64,000 nucleotides of DNA, taken from Hexactinellida sp. DTS-2022. Its lineage: Eukaryota; Porifera; Hexactinellida. A program made the translations under genes and the position numbers. Position 1 is the stretch's first letter, and every line of letters begins with the position of its first letter. Positions 44,525-55,356 of this stretch are shown here, piece after piece. Location of the stretch: contig JAPNXP010000002.1 in assembly GCA_028753945.1 (NCBI GenBank), positions 12,462,001 to 12,526,000 on the forward strand. Reading direction: 5' to 3'. The notes beneath the pieces are model-generated. The model made no database searches and was not told the origin of the DNA. It saw nothing but the letters and a program-made list of their open reading frames with translations.

Positions 44525-44679
44525 CAGGGCCCAATTAAGGTCTTCGTAGGCCCTAGGCACTTTGAGGATACCAGGCAGCAATTAGGCCCCAAATTTTTCG
44601 TAGGCCCCAAAATTTCGTTCGTAGGTCCCAAATTTTTCGTAGGCCCTAGGCACAGTGCCTATTGGATAATCCGGCCCTG
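44525..44679. mobile_element. hAT-type MITE, 155 bp
   Basis: Ends CAGGGCCCAATTA and, reverse complemented, CAGGGCCGGATTATCC share the CAGGGCC start. A perfect 8-bp duplication ataactag lies at 44517-44524 and 44680-44687. The interior repeats 'ttcgtaggcccyaaa' three to four times. Confidence 0.92.
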
Positions 44680-45122
44680 ATAACTAGCATAGCCAAGTTT
44701 GTACCCCGGGAGTTAAACTCCTGTCTTCGTTTATAATACAGGTGCAAATATAGATTGTTTGGTGAAATCTATGATAGCATTATGTTTTAAGAGTTACAGA
44801 CTGTCTCATAATTAGGAAACCGCCTCAGAGTTAGCAAAAGTCATTGCAGCTACTCTTAAGATTTTTATCACATTTATAGATAGACAACATGGGCCAATCA
44901 ATGGGGTGAGGGCAGGGAAGTATATTAGTCCTAACAGCAGTCTCTATACCACAATCAAAACTATTCTACAGAACTCTCTAATTTGTTCATCGGTTGATTA
45001 ATTATATTAGGCACGTACATGCATGTACACCGGTGCACATGCAATAACACTAAGAAGTTGGTGTACATGCATGTACACCGGTGTATATGCAATTTATGAA
45101 CTAAATTGGCTACAAGTACATA

Positions 45123-45637
45123 CACTAACCGGCCAAAAGTATTTGAACAGCAATAATTTGTATTCAGACATTTGAGGTTATACAAGCATAATAACATTAG
45201 TAGATGTTATAAAATGGCCATTAACATGAAAGGATATGAAAAGTATAATAAAACATCAAAATTTTCGAATTTTCATTTTTATGGAGGTGTTAAACTCATT
45301 AAATATATAATTAGCTGGTAAATAATTAATTTGTGATCATTAAGATGCAATGTTAATATATTAATTCTGATAGCAGATTTGAATCACACATGGTTAAATT
45401 ACTCTAAGTGCATAATTTCAATTCAAACCGAATATTTTCTGCTGTGGCAGAAACACTTATGCCACTTCGTGAATTTTTTTAAAATACAATTGAAATCACA
45501 TTATTTTGTAATGTATATCTATAATAAGATATTTATAGTCAATTCAGAGTAGTTTATATAGCCGTTAATAAGTTACTGGACGAGTATTATGTGTTCATTG
45601 AAATCCCTATTGTTCAAATACTTTTGGCTGGCTAGTG
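45123..45637. mobile_element. Tc1/mariner-like MITE
   Basis: CACTAACCGGCCAAAAGTAT at the left and, reverse complemented, CACTAGCCAGCCAAAAGTAT at the right; flanked by TA on both sides (45121-45122, 45638-45639). Length 515 bp. The GGCCAAAAGTATTTGAACA end is typical for Tc1-like elements. No transposase frame. Confidence 0.88.
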
Positions 45638-45639
45638 TA

Positions 45640-46998
45640 TGTTGCAGTGTATATGCACTTTTGGTGTACATGCATGTACACTGATAAGTTGGTATACATG
45701 CATGTACACCGGTGTATATGCACTTTATGAACTATATTGGCTACAAGTGTATATACACCAGTGTATACGCACTTTTATCCATTTTAATGTCAAAGGTGCT
45801 AATGACTAGTATATTGTGAATCCTGTGTATCTAAGTTATGATATAACATTGATCCTGAATTGTACATATATTCCCTCGATGTAATATAGCTAGTTTATAA
45901 ATACGTATGTTATGATTATGACATACGGCGCGCGTAAATTACTTTGATAAAATTCCAATCGATTAGATTTTCGCAAATGCAATTGTAGGATGCATTGCTG
46001 GGAATATAATTAGAATTAAATTTAAAGAATTTGTGTTTATTGAAATGCATTGCATGATTATAATTGTATCTTATCAATAGAATCAAATGTTATACAGTCT
46101 AAACCGGTTTATTCTAAACAATTCATTTCATGGAAATAAAGTAAGAAAAATCCGATAGTTAGAATAAATCGATTGAAGATAAAACAAAATTGGAATTTCT
46201 TACACATTTAGAATAAATAGAAAACGATTAGTTACAAAAAACTGTCATTAGAAAAACCTGTTTCGACTGAATCATAACTAGATACAGATACACAATATAC
46301 TAGTTCAAATTCATAAGCACCCATAGACATAAAAAATGGATAAAAGTGCGTATACACTGGTGTATATACACTTGTAGCCAATATAGTTCATAAAGTGCAT
46401 ATACACCGGAATACATGCATGCAGGGCCGGCCTTACAGTTTGCGAGGCCCAAGGCACAAGGCCAGCTAGACAGTTTTCGGGGCCCTAAACAAAAAGTAAT
46501 ATAAAGTGTACAAGTTACATGTGATCAGAATTGAAATTCATTTACTTCTAACTGTAATGTATAAACCTATGTGGGTATGTAAGTTGAATAACTACTGACT
46601 ACTGTGTACTAATATGTACTTTCGACCAGTGTCTCGTAAGCGCTTTGGTGGCATGGTGTCCAGATTGAAACAAAGGACAAACTAAATAGAATTAACAGTT
46701 AGGGAATAAATATGTATTTAGCTCTATCTAGTTGAAATAGATTCTAAAGGCTGTTCTCTAGGGTACCTAAAAAAACGGATGGGTAGGAATAAGCGCGAGG
46801 GTTGAAAAGTTCAAAAGTAATATGCGGGTACAGTATATACTAACCTTAGAGCAATTGAACCATATCAATAAAGATTTAGAGTGAAGTGCTGGACGCCACT
46901 ACCGCGGGGCCCAAGGCATATGCCTTGCTCGCCTTGCCCTAAGGCCGGCCCTGCATGCATGTACACCAACTTACCAAAAGTGCATATACACTGCAACA
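45640..46998. mobile_element. Ginger-type MITE 1 (deletion derivative of element C)
   Basis: Ends TGTTGCAGTGTATATGCACT in inverted orientation and a 4-bp duplication TGTA (45636-45639, 46999-47002). Without its nested hAT MITE (46422-46953) it is about 820 bp. Its sequence is nearly the same as MITE 2 (50412-52506 without inserts). The TIRs with 'acatgcatgtacac' palindromes extend about 150 bp inward. No frame. Confidence 0.88.
46422..46953. mobile_element. hAT-type MITE in MITE 1
   Basis: Ends CAGGGCCGGCCTTA are exact inverted copies, with a perfect 8-bp duplication catgcatg (46414-46421, 46954-46961). Length 532 bp. Inside, 'ggcccaaggca' occurs near both ends. Confidence 0.93.
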
Positions 46999-47002
46999 TG
47001 TA

Positions 47003-47831
47003 TACGCACTTTTGTTTATATTTAATGTCAATGGGTGCTTATGAATTAACTATTATTAATATTAGAGAATTTAGGGCGGGAACGAATATTGGAAATGTAA
47101 CGAACGAACCTTTTTTCTAAACGAACGAATATTCGAATATTCGTTCGTTTTGATTTCTAACCATCAAATCAAATTCAAGACTCAAATTATTGTCACAAAT
47201 AGTTTTTTGTTAAGGTCACAATAAGTTGCAAAGTGTATTAGACACAAAACAGGTACGAGTTTCTATTTACAATCTCTCCGACTATACAAAAATCATGTTG
47301 TTGTCCATAAGTTATGATGTAACATTTATTCAAATTGATAAGATACAGTTATAATCATGCAATGCATTTCAATAACAAACAAATTCTTTGAAGTTAATTA
47401 TAATTATATTCCCCGCAATTCATCCTACAGTTGCATGTGTGCAAATTTAATCGATTGCATTGTTATCAAAGTAATTTACGCGCCATATGTCATCGTCATA
47501 ACATATGCACAATACAATAGTTATATAACATCGGAAGAATATACAAATTTCAAATCAAACCAAATATATCATACTTCTTCCAATCGTTTTGTTGACTTTT
47601 TGTCTCGCCAGTTTTTCTCAAAACTACAAGATGGTTTCAACTTATAAATTTGAAACATTTCGAAAATGCACTATAATCGATGCTGATATAGTATATATTT
47701 TTACTACTATGTACACACTATCGATGACAGTATCGATTTAACATGTTCTCCAAACACTCTCGTTTTACTCTATACTTGTTGCTATTCAAACAATTATTTG
47801 CCATTAACAAAAGATGTAAAGTTAGACATAA
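47003..47831. other. Element C: region between left TIR and gene
   Basis: Non-coding part of element C. 47330-47510 is an inverted, diverged match to the MITE interior (atgcaatgcatttcaataaa; tttacgcgccatatgtca). A palindromic patch of gaacgaat/attcgttcg lies at 47075-47152. Small frames here have no recognised motif. Confidence 0.5.
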
Positions 47832-47855
47832 GCGAACTATCTACACGTCCCATTT

Positions 47856-47939
47856 ATGTCCAATATTATTGCTATTTTTGTTGATCTATTGCTTAAACTA
47901 CCGGAAGATGTTGAATCTAACCCTGGTCCAGACCTGAAG
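47856..47939 (+). CDS. Element C: N-terminal 2A-type ribosome-skipping peptide
   Basis: From a Met at 47856 the frame reads MSNIIAIFVDLLLKLP, then E and DVESNPGP (codons 47907-47930), followed by DLK. D(V/I)ExNPGP with a preceding LLxL helix is the full 2A consensus, at which ribosomes skip the last Gly-Pro bond. N-terminal 2A-type leaders are known in some non-LTR retrotransposons and sea-urchin genes. Here it leads into the integrase protein of a TIR element. A stop lies 8 codons upstream of the Met. A MITE (47940-48106) cuts the frame three codons after the motif; the coding match resumes at 48107 (PALVPPDMKNFMRNW). Confidence 0.8.
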
Positions 47940-48106
47940 CTGATTACTAGTGAGTGATTACGATTGCGATTAAGATTACAGGAAATGTTGTAATCGTAAT
48001 CAACCCCAAGCTTAGGTTGGGGCTGATTACTAGTGAGTGATTACGAATACGATTATAGGAAATGTTGTAATCGATTACAATCGATTCAGATTGTAATTGT
48101 AATCAG
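47940..48106. mobile_element. Double small MITE after the 2A motif
   Basis: Two head-to-tail copies start ctgattactagtgagtgatt (47940 and 48028). Ends CTGATTAC and GTAATCAG are inverted. The second unit has extra 'taatcgattacaatcgatt'. The target duplication is not clear. Confidence 0.65.
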
Positions 48107-48166
48107 ACCCAAGCCTGCACTGGTCCCACCCGATATGAAGAATTTTATGAGAAATTGGATTATATA

Positions 48167-48330
48167 CAGTAGAACCTCGTTAGTACGAACACATTTAATA
48201 CGAATTTCTGGATAAGACGAACAAACAAATCCACAAAATAAAGTCCCTATAATGCCTATTGAATGGGTATTACTTCGGTTAGTACGAACTCCGGATAAAG
48301 CGAACGAAATTTTTACCGTCCGTCTTACCA
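48167..48330. mobile_element. pogo/Tigger-like end fragment
   Basis: CAGTAGAACCTCGTTAGTAC after TA, followed by 'ggataagacgaac' and 'ggttagtacgaactccggat', is the typical CAGTNNAACCTCG end of pogo-type elements. The inverted partner was not found, so it is a partial or one-ended copy. Confidence 0.55.
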
Positions 48331-49270
48331 AGGCACTCACGTCCTTTACAAAAAAAGAGAAAGGAAATACCCTTTCAAAACGAGTTATCGCTATCGAGGA
48401 GATATTCGAAAAGCTAGACCAACTCCATCAAACAGAGGATAAACATTTTTAAGGACCAAGTTATATAAAAGTGTTAACCAACAATACTATGAAATAACAG
48501 AGGAAATATGCTGTTTATATGTAAGTACCTGCCAGACATGCCAACTAAAGAAAGCCAGAAAATCACTCAAGACTATAGTCACCAAACCAATTAAGTCTTT
48601 CAAGAGGCCAATTAGATCTCATTGACTTAAGTGACATTAATTTTGCAGAGAACGTGTCACCTGATCATGTAACACCATACAAATATTTGTTAGTGTACTT
48701 TGATCACTATACAAAGAAAATTAGTCTAACGCCTTTAAAGTGGAAAAGTACAAATGAAGTTTGTGAGGCCCTGTTGGATATATTCTGTGAGCAGGGACAA
48801 ACTCATATTTTACATTCTGATAATGGCGGCGATTTCAGCAATCAGTTGTTATTCTCTACACTTTTAGAAAAATGGCCTACAACTAAAATCATACATGGTA
48901 AACCTCGTTATCCCCAGAGTCAAGGAGCTGTTGAGAGAGTAAATCGTGAAGTAAAAGACGCACTATTCGCCATGATGTTAGATAATGATGACGTCTTGCG
49001 TATAATCAGAGGCGGTGCGAGGGTGGGACCAGGTGGGGCCTGTGCCCGACTTGAATTTATTTGTGCCCCACCTCATTAATGCAAGTGTGCCCCAGTTAAA
49101 TAGCATGTGCCCCACCTGTGACGTAATTGCGCCCCACCAGTGGCGGCTGTCTAGTGCCGCCACTGGGTATAATTGAACTATAACACCAGCTACCATACAA
49201 CGCATAAATGACACCATATCAGGCAGTATTTTGAAGGGATGAAGAAGAGCTCTTCGATTTTATATCAGAA
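48331..49270 (+). pseudogene. Element C: KRBA2-like integrase
   Basis: First 'RVIAIEEIFEKLDQLHQTED' and 'YYEITEEICCLYVSTCQTC' give the H..H..CxxC zinc module. Frame 48654-49006 then reads 'YKYLLVYFDHYTKKISLTPL' (first Asp, DHYTK), 'THILHSDNGGDFSNQ' (second Asp) and 'PRYPQSQGAVERVNREVKD' (Glu, VERVN). A hAT MITE (49007-49165) splits it; after that 'NTSYHTTHK' and a gtaagt donor at 49270 follow. The protein resembles KRBA2-type integrases, related to Ginger. Frame shifts near 48450-48640 show decay. Confidence 0.75.
49007..49165. mobile_element. hAT-type MITE of the CAGNGGCGG family, copy 2
   Basis: Ends CAGAGGCGGTGCGAGGG and, reverse complemented, CAGTGGCGGCACTAG. Flanks cgtataat and ggtataat match in 7 of 8 bases. 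Length 159 bp, interior rich in 'gtgccccacc'. Confidence 0.85.
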
Positions 49271-49918
49271 GTAAGTTTGAATTTGTTAAGCTGAAAGATC
49301 TGAGATCTGTGTATGTTACTTTCTATTTGATACATGTATCGTTTAGGTAAACGCTACTAACTCCCACTCAATAGAAACTGAACCACAGAGTCAATTAATA
49401 ATTAACAAAGAAACACAAAAACAATATTCCCAGCTTTCTAAATTCCCACCACTATCGCTCGTGGATGATTATGAGAGCCAAATATCACTATATCAGGCAC
49501 CATAATAATGGATCATAATGCAAATAATTACTTTTTCCTAAATGATTTGCAGCCAGAGGATGGAACAGGTTATTCTTATGTGCCTTCCTCCTGTTTTCGA
49601 GAAAAAAATTTCCGATAGATAACGTAGAACAACAGTGCTTCAACAACTAATTGTACTTCTCCCGTTTCTCCGACAACCTCTACCAACATTAATTCGACTA
49701 CTTGCTCAAGATTAAACTCAAGTAGACCGCGAACAAGTGAGATTAGGAATTAAGCGTAATCAGGAATGTCTTCATAACAGGATGCTGAGCTGTAGCATAA
49801 AAGGTTTAAACCAGCTCATGTAGGAGAATCAGTGCTAATTCCTATTACAAGGTCAGACACAATGAGTTATATCGCCCCGAGGAATTTAACAGGCTGTATC
49901 ACGAGTTAAGAAGACGAT

Positions 49919-50242
49919 ATGTACACAATTGGAACTTCTGAAGGCATTCTTGCAAGCAAATACACTATGAACCAGTTCGATGTCTGTTCTCTCATTCTTT
50001 CTATCGAAGATATCCCTTGCATAACAATAACACAAACTGAAGCAATGCGTAAGGCTTCATTGGGGATTGAATATGGTTCTTCTTGCCGCTGTAAGTTTTG
50101 CAAGACTAATAGATGTCCATGCAAAAAGGTAGGGCGGAGTTGTAACAGTAAATGCCATAAGGACAGAGCATGTTTTAACAATACTACCACTAGAACCAGC
50201 TGCACCACCCTTACAATAAATTTAACTATATTTCGTAAATAA
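49919..50242 (+). CDS. Element C: C-terminal CXC domain
   Basis: The frame (from MYTIGTSEGILASKYTMNQ) ends with 'CRCKFCKTNRCPCKKVGRSC' and 'NSKCHKDRACFNNT'. The CxCxxC..CxC pattern is a CXC-type zinc domain as in tesmin/TSO1 proteins and in other transposases. The Met may lie inside an exon; the upstream part (49330-49900) is broken. Domain type as in the AcademX tails, but the residues differ, so recent exchange between the two is not evident. Confidence 0.65.
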   Translation: MYTIGTSEGILASKYTMNQFDVCSLILSIEDIPCITITQTEAMRKASLGIEYGSSCRCKFCKTNRCPCKKVGRSCNSKCHKDRACFNNTTTRTSCTTLTINLTIFRK

Positions 50243-51198
50243 CAATAATATTTCCTTAATAATATCAGATGCATTGAATTATGATAATTGTATCTTATCA
50301 ATTAGAATCAAATGTTTATATCGTAACTAGAAACACAGGAATTTACAATAGTTAATCATAAGCACCCATTGACATTAAAAATAAACAAAAGTGTGTATAC
50401 ATTGGTGTATATGTTGCAGTGTATATGCACTTTTGGTGTACATGCATGTACACTGATAAGTTGGTGTACATGCATGTACACCGGTGTATATGCACTTTAT
50501 GAACTATATTGGCTACAAGTGTATATACACCAGTGTATACGCACTTTTATCCATTTTTAATGTCAATGGGTGCTTATGAATTTAAACTAGTATATTGTGA
50601 ATTCCTGTGTATCTAAGTTATGATATAACATTGATTCTGAAATTGTACATATATTCCCTCGATGTTACATATATAGCTAGTATTATACATACATATGTTA
50701 TGATTATGACAGACGGCGCGTGTAAATTACTTTGATAAAATTGCAATCGATTAGATCTTCACACATGCAATTGTAAGATGCATTGCTGAGAATATAATTA
50801 GAATTAAATTCAAAGAATTTGTGTTTATTGAAATGCATTGCATGATTATAATTGTATCTTATCACTTAGAATCAAATGTTATACAGTCGAAACCGGTTTA
50901 TTCTAAACAATTATTTTCATGGAAATAAAGTAAGAAAAATCCGACAGTTAGAATAAACCGATTGAAGATAAAACAAAATTGGAATTTCTTACACATTTAG
51001 AATAAATAGAAAAAGATTAGTTACCAAAAACTGGGGTTAAAAAACCTGTTTCGACTGAATCATAACTAGATAGATACACAGGAATTCACAATACTTAATT
51101 AAAATTCATAAGCACCCATTGACATAAAAAATTAGCAAAAGTGCGTGTACACTGGTGTATATACACTTGTAGCCAATATAGTTCATAAAGTGCATATA

Positions 51199-52025
51199 TG
51201 TTGCAGCGTGTACGCAAGATTAGTGCGGATGCACGCTAGTGTGCATCCATGCACACTAAGTTTCTAGCCTGCATGCGTGCACACTAGCGTATATGCACGA
51301 AAATCACAATTTTCATATTCGTGCATATACACTAGCGTAAACACACGATAAAGTGTTCTCTTTTGCTAATGGTTGTCTAATTTACATTTGTTCTAGTTCC
51401 GACTTTGATCTTTCACCAAATTAAGATTTATTGAGCTATTAATTAACTAATAATTGATAACTAATAAAGTAATGAGAATAACTTAAAAAATATATAACAT
51501 ACTTTCCAAAACAAATTACATTATTGGATTATTAATGAATCACAACACAAAATGAAGTACTAGTTATAAATGGTAACTTGAGGAAAGTACGCAGCGAAAT
51601 GGTCTATAATTTTAGGCGCGGATGCACCAACGATGCAGAAAATAAAACATGGGTTAGTAAATATCCTCTCTCAAATAACAACACACTGAAATGAACGACT
51701 TAGTTGTGAGCAATTTACAAGAATAAGGTTAAATTATTTATAATTTATATTACTGGTTTTTTAAGGAGGGAAAGGATGCGAATCGGCAGTTAATTGGTGA
51801 AGGGCTCGTAGAATTAATAAATACAAATTATTTCTATTAACATACAACCATTAGCTAAAGAGAACACTTTATCGTGTGTATACGCTAGTGTATATGCACG
51901 AATATGAAAATAGTGATTTTCGTGCATATACGCTAGTGTGCATGTATGCAGGCTAGAAACATAGTGTGCATGCATGCACACTAGCGTACATGCATGCGCA
52001 CTATTCTTGCATACACGCTGCAACA
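51199..52025. mobile_element. Ginger-type MITE 3 nested in MITE 2
   Basis: Ends TGTTGCAGCGTGTACGCAAG and, reverse complemented, TGTTGCAGCGTGTATGCAAG; a 4-bp duplication TATA (51195-51198, 52026-52029). Length 827 bp. TIRs of about 200 bp have 'gtgcatgcatgcacact' palindromes, like but distinct from those of MITEs 1 and 2. Confidence 0.9.
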
Positions 52026-52059
52026 TATACACCAACTTATCAGTGTACATGCATGTGCA

Positions 52060-52454
52060 CAGTGGCGTAGCCAGTTTTTACGGACTGGGCCTTCATAGGA
52101 CCTGCGGCTTTGCCGTAGGGCCTGCAAATTATATTACGATCTCGTTTATTTATCACTTGCTGATTTCTTATTACGTAGTTTAAAACATGATTTATCTAAA
52201 AGGAAAAGCTAAATACCGCACATGCACAAGTATAAATGAATGCAAGCTACAAGCAGAACTTAAGGTAATGAAATCGTTTAAAGGTTTGAAGTAATAAAAA
52301 GACAACTGACACGTACCACCATATTACCAATATTTCAAACCAAATATAATACAACTTACCATTTGTAATTAGTCCAGCTCTAGATAATTAAGTGTTGTCG
52401 CATTTTCAGAAGAATAAATTCTGAAAATGCGCAGGCCCACTGGCTACGCCCCTG
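52060..52454. mobile_element. hAT-type MITE in MITE 2
   Basis: Ends CAGTGGCGTAGCCAG and, reverse complemented, CAGGGGCGTAGCCAG; a perfect 8-bp duplication catgtgca (52052-52059, 52455-52462). Length 395 bp. Confidence 0.93.
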
Positions 52455-52748
52455 CATGTGCACTGATGTACATGCATGACACCAAAAGTGCATATACACT
52501 GCAACATATGTACACTCGTAGAAATATAGTTCACAAGGTGCATATACACCAGTGTACATGCATATACACCAGAAGTGCATATACACTGCAACATATATAC
52601 ATATATAAATTAGCATAAAATTTGTGTAAATTGTATTGATCCTTAATTAATAATGAATTATAATCATAAAATACTTGTATAAATGAAAAGGAAGAGATTG
52701 GATGATCTTAATTAAAATACTTATAATAACCTCTAATTACCACATCAA

Positions 52749-53348
52749 AAGGGCCGGATTACCCAATAAGCTAACTAAGCTATAGCTTGGGGGCCTTCGC
52801 ATGTTTGGGACCTCACAAGTTGGGGCTTCAATTTCTGTCAAGGCCTCAATTTCTGTCAAGGCCATCTGAGTATGGGAGGCCTTGGCAGCCCCACATTTAG
52901 GAGTTTCCGATTATATTGGCTTTAATATCTCTATATTATTGTAAAATATTCCTTTAGGACTGGCACCTATTATGACATCATAGGAAAATTTGCTCACCAA
53001 AAACTTCGGAAAAAGAAATTTGTAATCATACAAGGTCTTAAGTAACTGCATTGCATTGATGTCCGATCCCACTTAATTGATACTGTGTAGCGGCTGTAGC
53101 CTGTACATATTATTGCTTTCTTATAGTAGGGCGACTGGGCGTTACTAACTGGTATTTAGGACGCGGTGTTCATCCTAACTTTTCAGTGCTTAGTCTCCAC
53201 TTTATATTGTATTCGGCTCTTTCTTAAGCGAGATTACTATCATTGGTTCCTCTCACCGGGATTTTAGTTACACCTTATAAAACTAATTGGGTAGGGCCTC
53301 CGACACTCATTTAGCTTAGGGCCCTCAACATACCTTAGTCGTGCCCTG
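52749..53348. mobile_element. hAT-type MITE, 600 bp
   Basis: The left end AAGGGCCGGATTACC and the right end CGTGCCCTG (reverse CAGGGCACG) enclose a segment with 'agcttgggggcc' and 'agcttagggccct' in inverted order. A perfect 8-bp duplication cacatcaa lies at 52741-52748 and 53349-53356. Confidence 0.88.
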
Positions 53349-54189
53349 CACATCAACGATAAATAGAGTATAGCCTACTATATACAGTCGTGGGACGGAT
53401 TAGCTAGATTTTCATAACAATTGTGCATTTAGTGATAAAAGCATCATATTTGTTGTGAAACTAGAAAAAATGTATATATGATGTTTTAAGATCGGGAGGC
53501 ACCTATAATTCAACCTCTATGGTTCCAATTGTGCCATTTTAATGCCCATATATGGTAAGTTGGTATATGACTAATACTCAGCTAATGAACCTTATATTGC
53601 TTCCAAATGTATTATTTAGGTATAGAAAGTCGGCTATTCTGAACATTTTACTGTTAGAAGCTAAACTCTATCTAGTACAGAAATGTGCAGGCCAATTTGG
53701 TTCCAATTATGTCCATATATGGTCATGTGAATGATAATTCAGCTATTTCACGAAATATCGTTTCCAAATGTATTATTTAGGTATAGGAAGTCAGCTATTC
53801 TAAACATTTTTCAGTTGGAAGCTAAACTCTATCTAGTACAGAAAATTTGTTAGCCAATTTGGTTTCATAATATAAATTTTCTGTTCACCGCTAACAAATA
53901 TTTTGTGATAAAAGTTTAAAACTTGACACAATCAAATTACATGTTCTGATGGACATTTAAACTTAGAGTGGTACCTGAACATATTATCTGTATTCAGAAG
54001 GCCATTACTAGGCCATAAACATTATTTGTGTATTTAATATTTATCACAACATTTTCCACTAATAACTTAACTAAATGTCAAATATTATATTAATAATTAT
54101 AAATCCTAAATTAGACCAAAAAGTTGTTCAAAATATAATGGAAAATAATCTAAATAATCATCATTTTATCAATTAATAGGCTATATAGC

Positions 54190-54537
54190 TAGTTCTGCGC
54201 ACACATGCACAAAGAGCATCATGCACAAAGAGCAGTGCATTGCAGATTAGCTCTTTTGCATTTGCATCGGCCACGACAACCTTTTTGCAGCCACAACAGA
54301 TTAGTTCATAATACGCTTTCGCTGCTTCGGGGAGAGTAGTATAGTTTGGCTCATACAGTGCATCATCATTCTTAATTCACCCCCAGTTCTCTGGTGAAGG
54401 AAGTACAAGAGCTAATTTTTGTCTGTCTCAATTTTTTCCCACCTTGGTTGGCTGCTCTCTTGATGTGTTCAAGTGCAGCATATGTGGGTGGGGCTCCTGG
54501 TCATCGTTTCTTGGGGAACAACTTTCTTCGGGGTCGC
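54190..54537 (-). pseudogene. AcademX copy 3: C-terminal part with CXC domain
   Basis: On the minus strand, beyond the Mutator insert, 'LEHIKRAANQGGKK' matches 'DHIKRAVYQGGHF' of copy 2, and further on 'ELICCGCKKGCRGRCKC' with 'CTALC' is the CXC tail. Frames are shifted and a stop follows. Confidence 0.65.
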
Positions 54538-54540
54538 TGC

Positions 54541-54905
54541 ATCTGTCAGACAAACGCATTTGTCAGACACAAGTATGCATTAGTCAGACACAAGTATGCA
54601 TTTGTCAGACATATACATTTGGCATACAGAAGCGTGCATTTGTCAGACATATACATTGACGGGGTCGCTGCATCTGTCAGACAAATGCATTTGTCAGACA
54701 CAAGTATGCATTTGTCCGACAGAAGTATGCATTTCTCCGACAGAAGTATGCATTTGTCAGACATATACATTTGTCATACAGAAACGTGCATTTGTCAGAT
54801 ATATATATTGACATACATAAGTGTTCATTTGTCAGACATATACATTTGGCATACAGAAGCGTGCATTTGTCAGACATATACATTTGACATACACAAGTGT
54901 TCATT
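54541..54905. repeat. Left terminal array of the MULE
   Basis: Units of 20-30 bp built on 'gcatttgtcagaca' with tails caagtat, tatacattt or gaagtat. A larger unit beginning 'ggggtcgctgcatctgtcag' occurs twice (54532, 54661), so part of the array was duplicated. The open frames on both strands (ICQTNAFVRHK and similar) are products of the repeat. Confidence 0.85.
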
Positions 54906-55356
54906 TGGAGACAGTATATTTCTTAATATTTATTAAAAATTTAATTGCTTAATATAAATATGGAAAGGCTAATAGGAAAAAATTGAAAATGAGAAAATAT
55001 AAGACATACGTATAGTGATAAAGAACAAAAATATTAGAGCAAATAACATGCAAAGGAAGACCTAACTAAACTAAAACTTGAGTTAATAAATTGAAATCTA
55101 TCTTGAATTGTACTACGGCATACTGGACAAGGTAGACTTGAATCTCTAAGAACTTGATCGCAGCGACTCTAGCATGCGAACATGGGCGAAAACATATCGT
55201 ATTCTCTCTTGGTAATAGACATACACAACACACTTCTGTACTTAAAACCTTTTCTGAGTCTTCAGAATCATCATTGTCGAATGATTCATTTTCATCAAAT
55301 TCCTTATCCTTATAATTTGTATAGAGTCAATAGTTGTGTGAAGAGCAGTTATGAAA

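Larger units (their letters stand above)
50412..52506. mobile_element. Ginger-type MITE 2 in the right TIR of element C
   Basis: It starts TGTTGCAGTGTATATGCACT and ends with its complement at 52506. Flanks are tata (50408-50411) and tatg (52507-52510), one mismatch. It is a close copy of MITE 1 in the same orientation, interrupted by MITE 3 (51199-52025) and a hAT MITE (52060-52454). Confidence 0.82.
45005..52593 (+). mobile_element. Ginger-like element C (2A, KRBA2-like integrase, CXC)
   Basis: Subterminal repeats with 'gtgtacatgcatgtacac' and 'gtgtatatgcacttt' fill both sides, in inverted order; the right end is CACTGCAACA at 52593, matching the TGTTGCAGTG start of its MITEs. The left end has decayed and is placed near 45005. 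The left TIR is split by a mariner MITE and MITE 1, the right TIR by MITE 2. The plus strand holds a 2A-type leader, a zinc module, integrase and a CXC domain, with several breaks. It is the likely source of MITEs 1-3 because they share its subterminal sequences. Confidence 0.7.

Noticed and set aside
44961-45197. Cys/His-rich frame with repeated HRCTCMY
   Set aside because: It is a translation of the tgtacatgcatgtaca repeats of the element C TIR.
49906-50301. 131-codon frame on the minus strand
   Set aside because: It is the antisense of the CXC frame on the plus strand and has no recognisable motif.
54394-54936. 180-codon frame and partners rich in ICQT/SDKCI repeats
   Set aside because: They are translations of the GCATTTGTCAGAC array in several frames and both strands; not a repeat protein.
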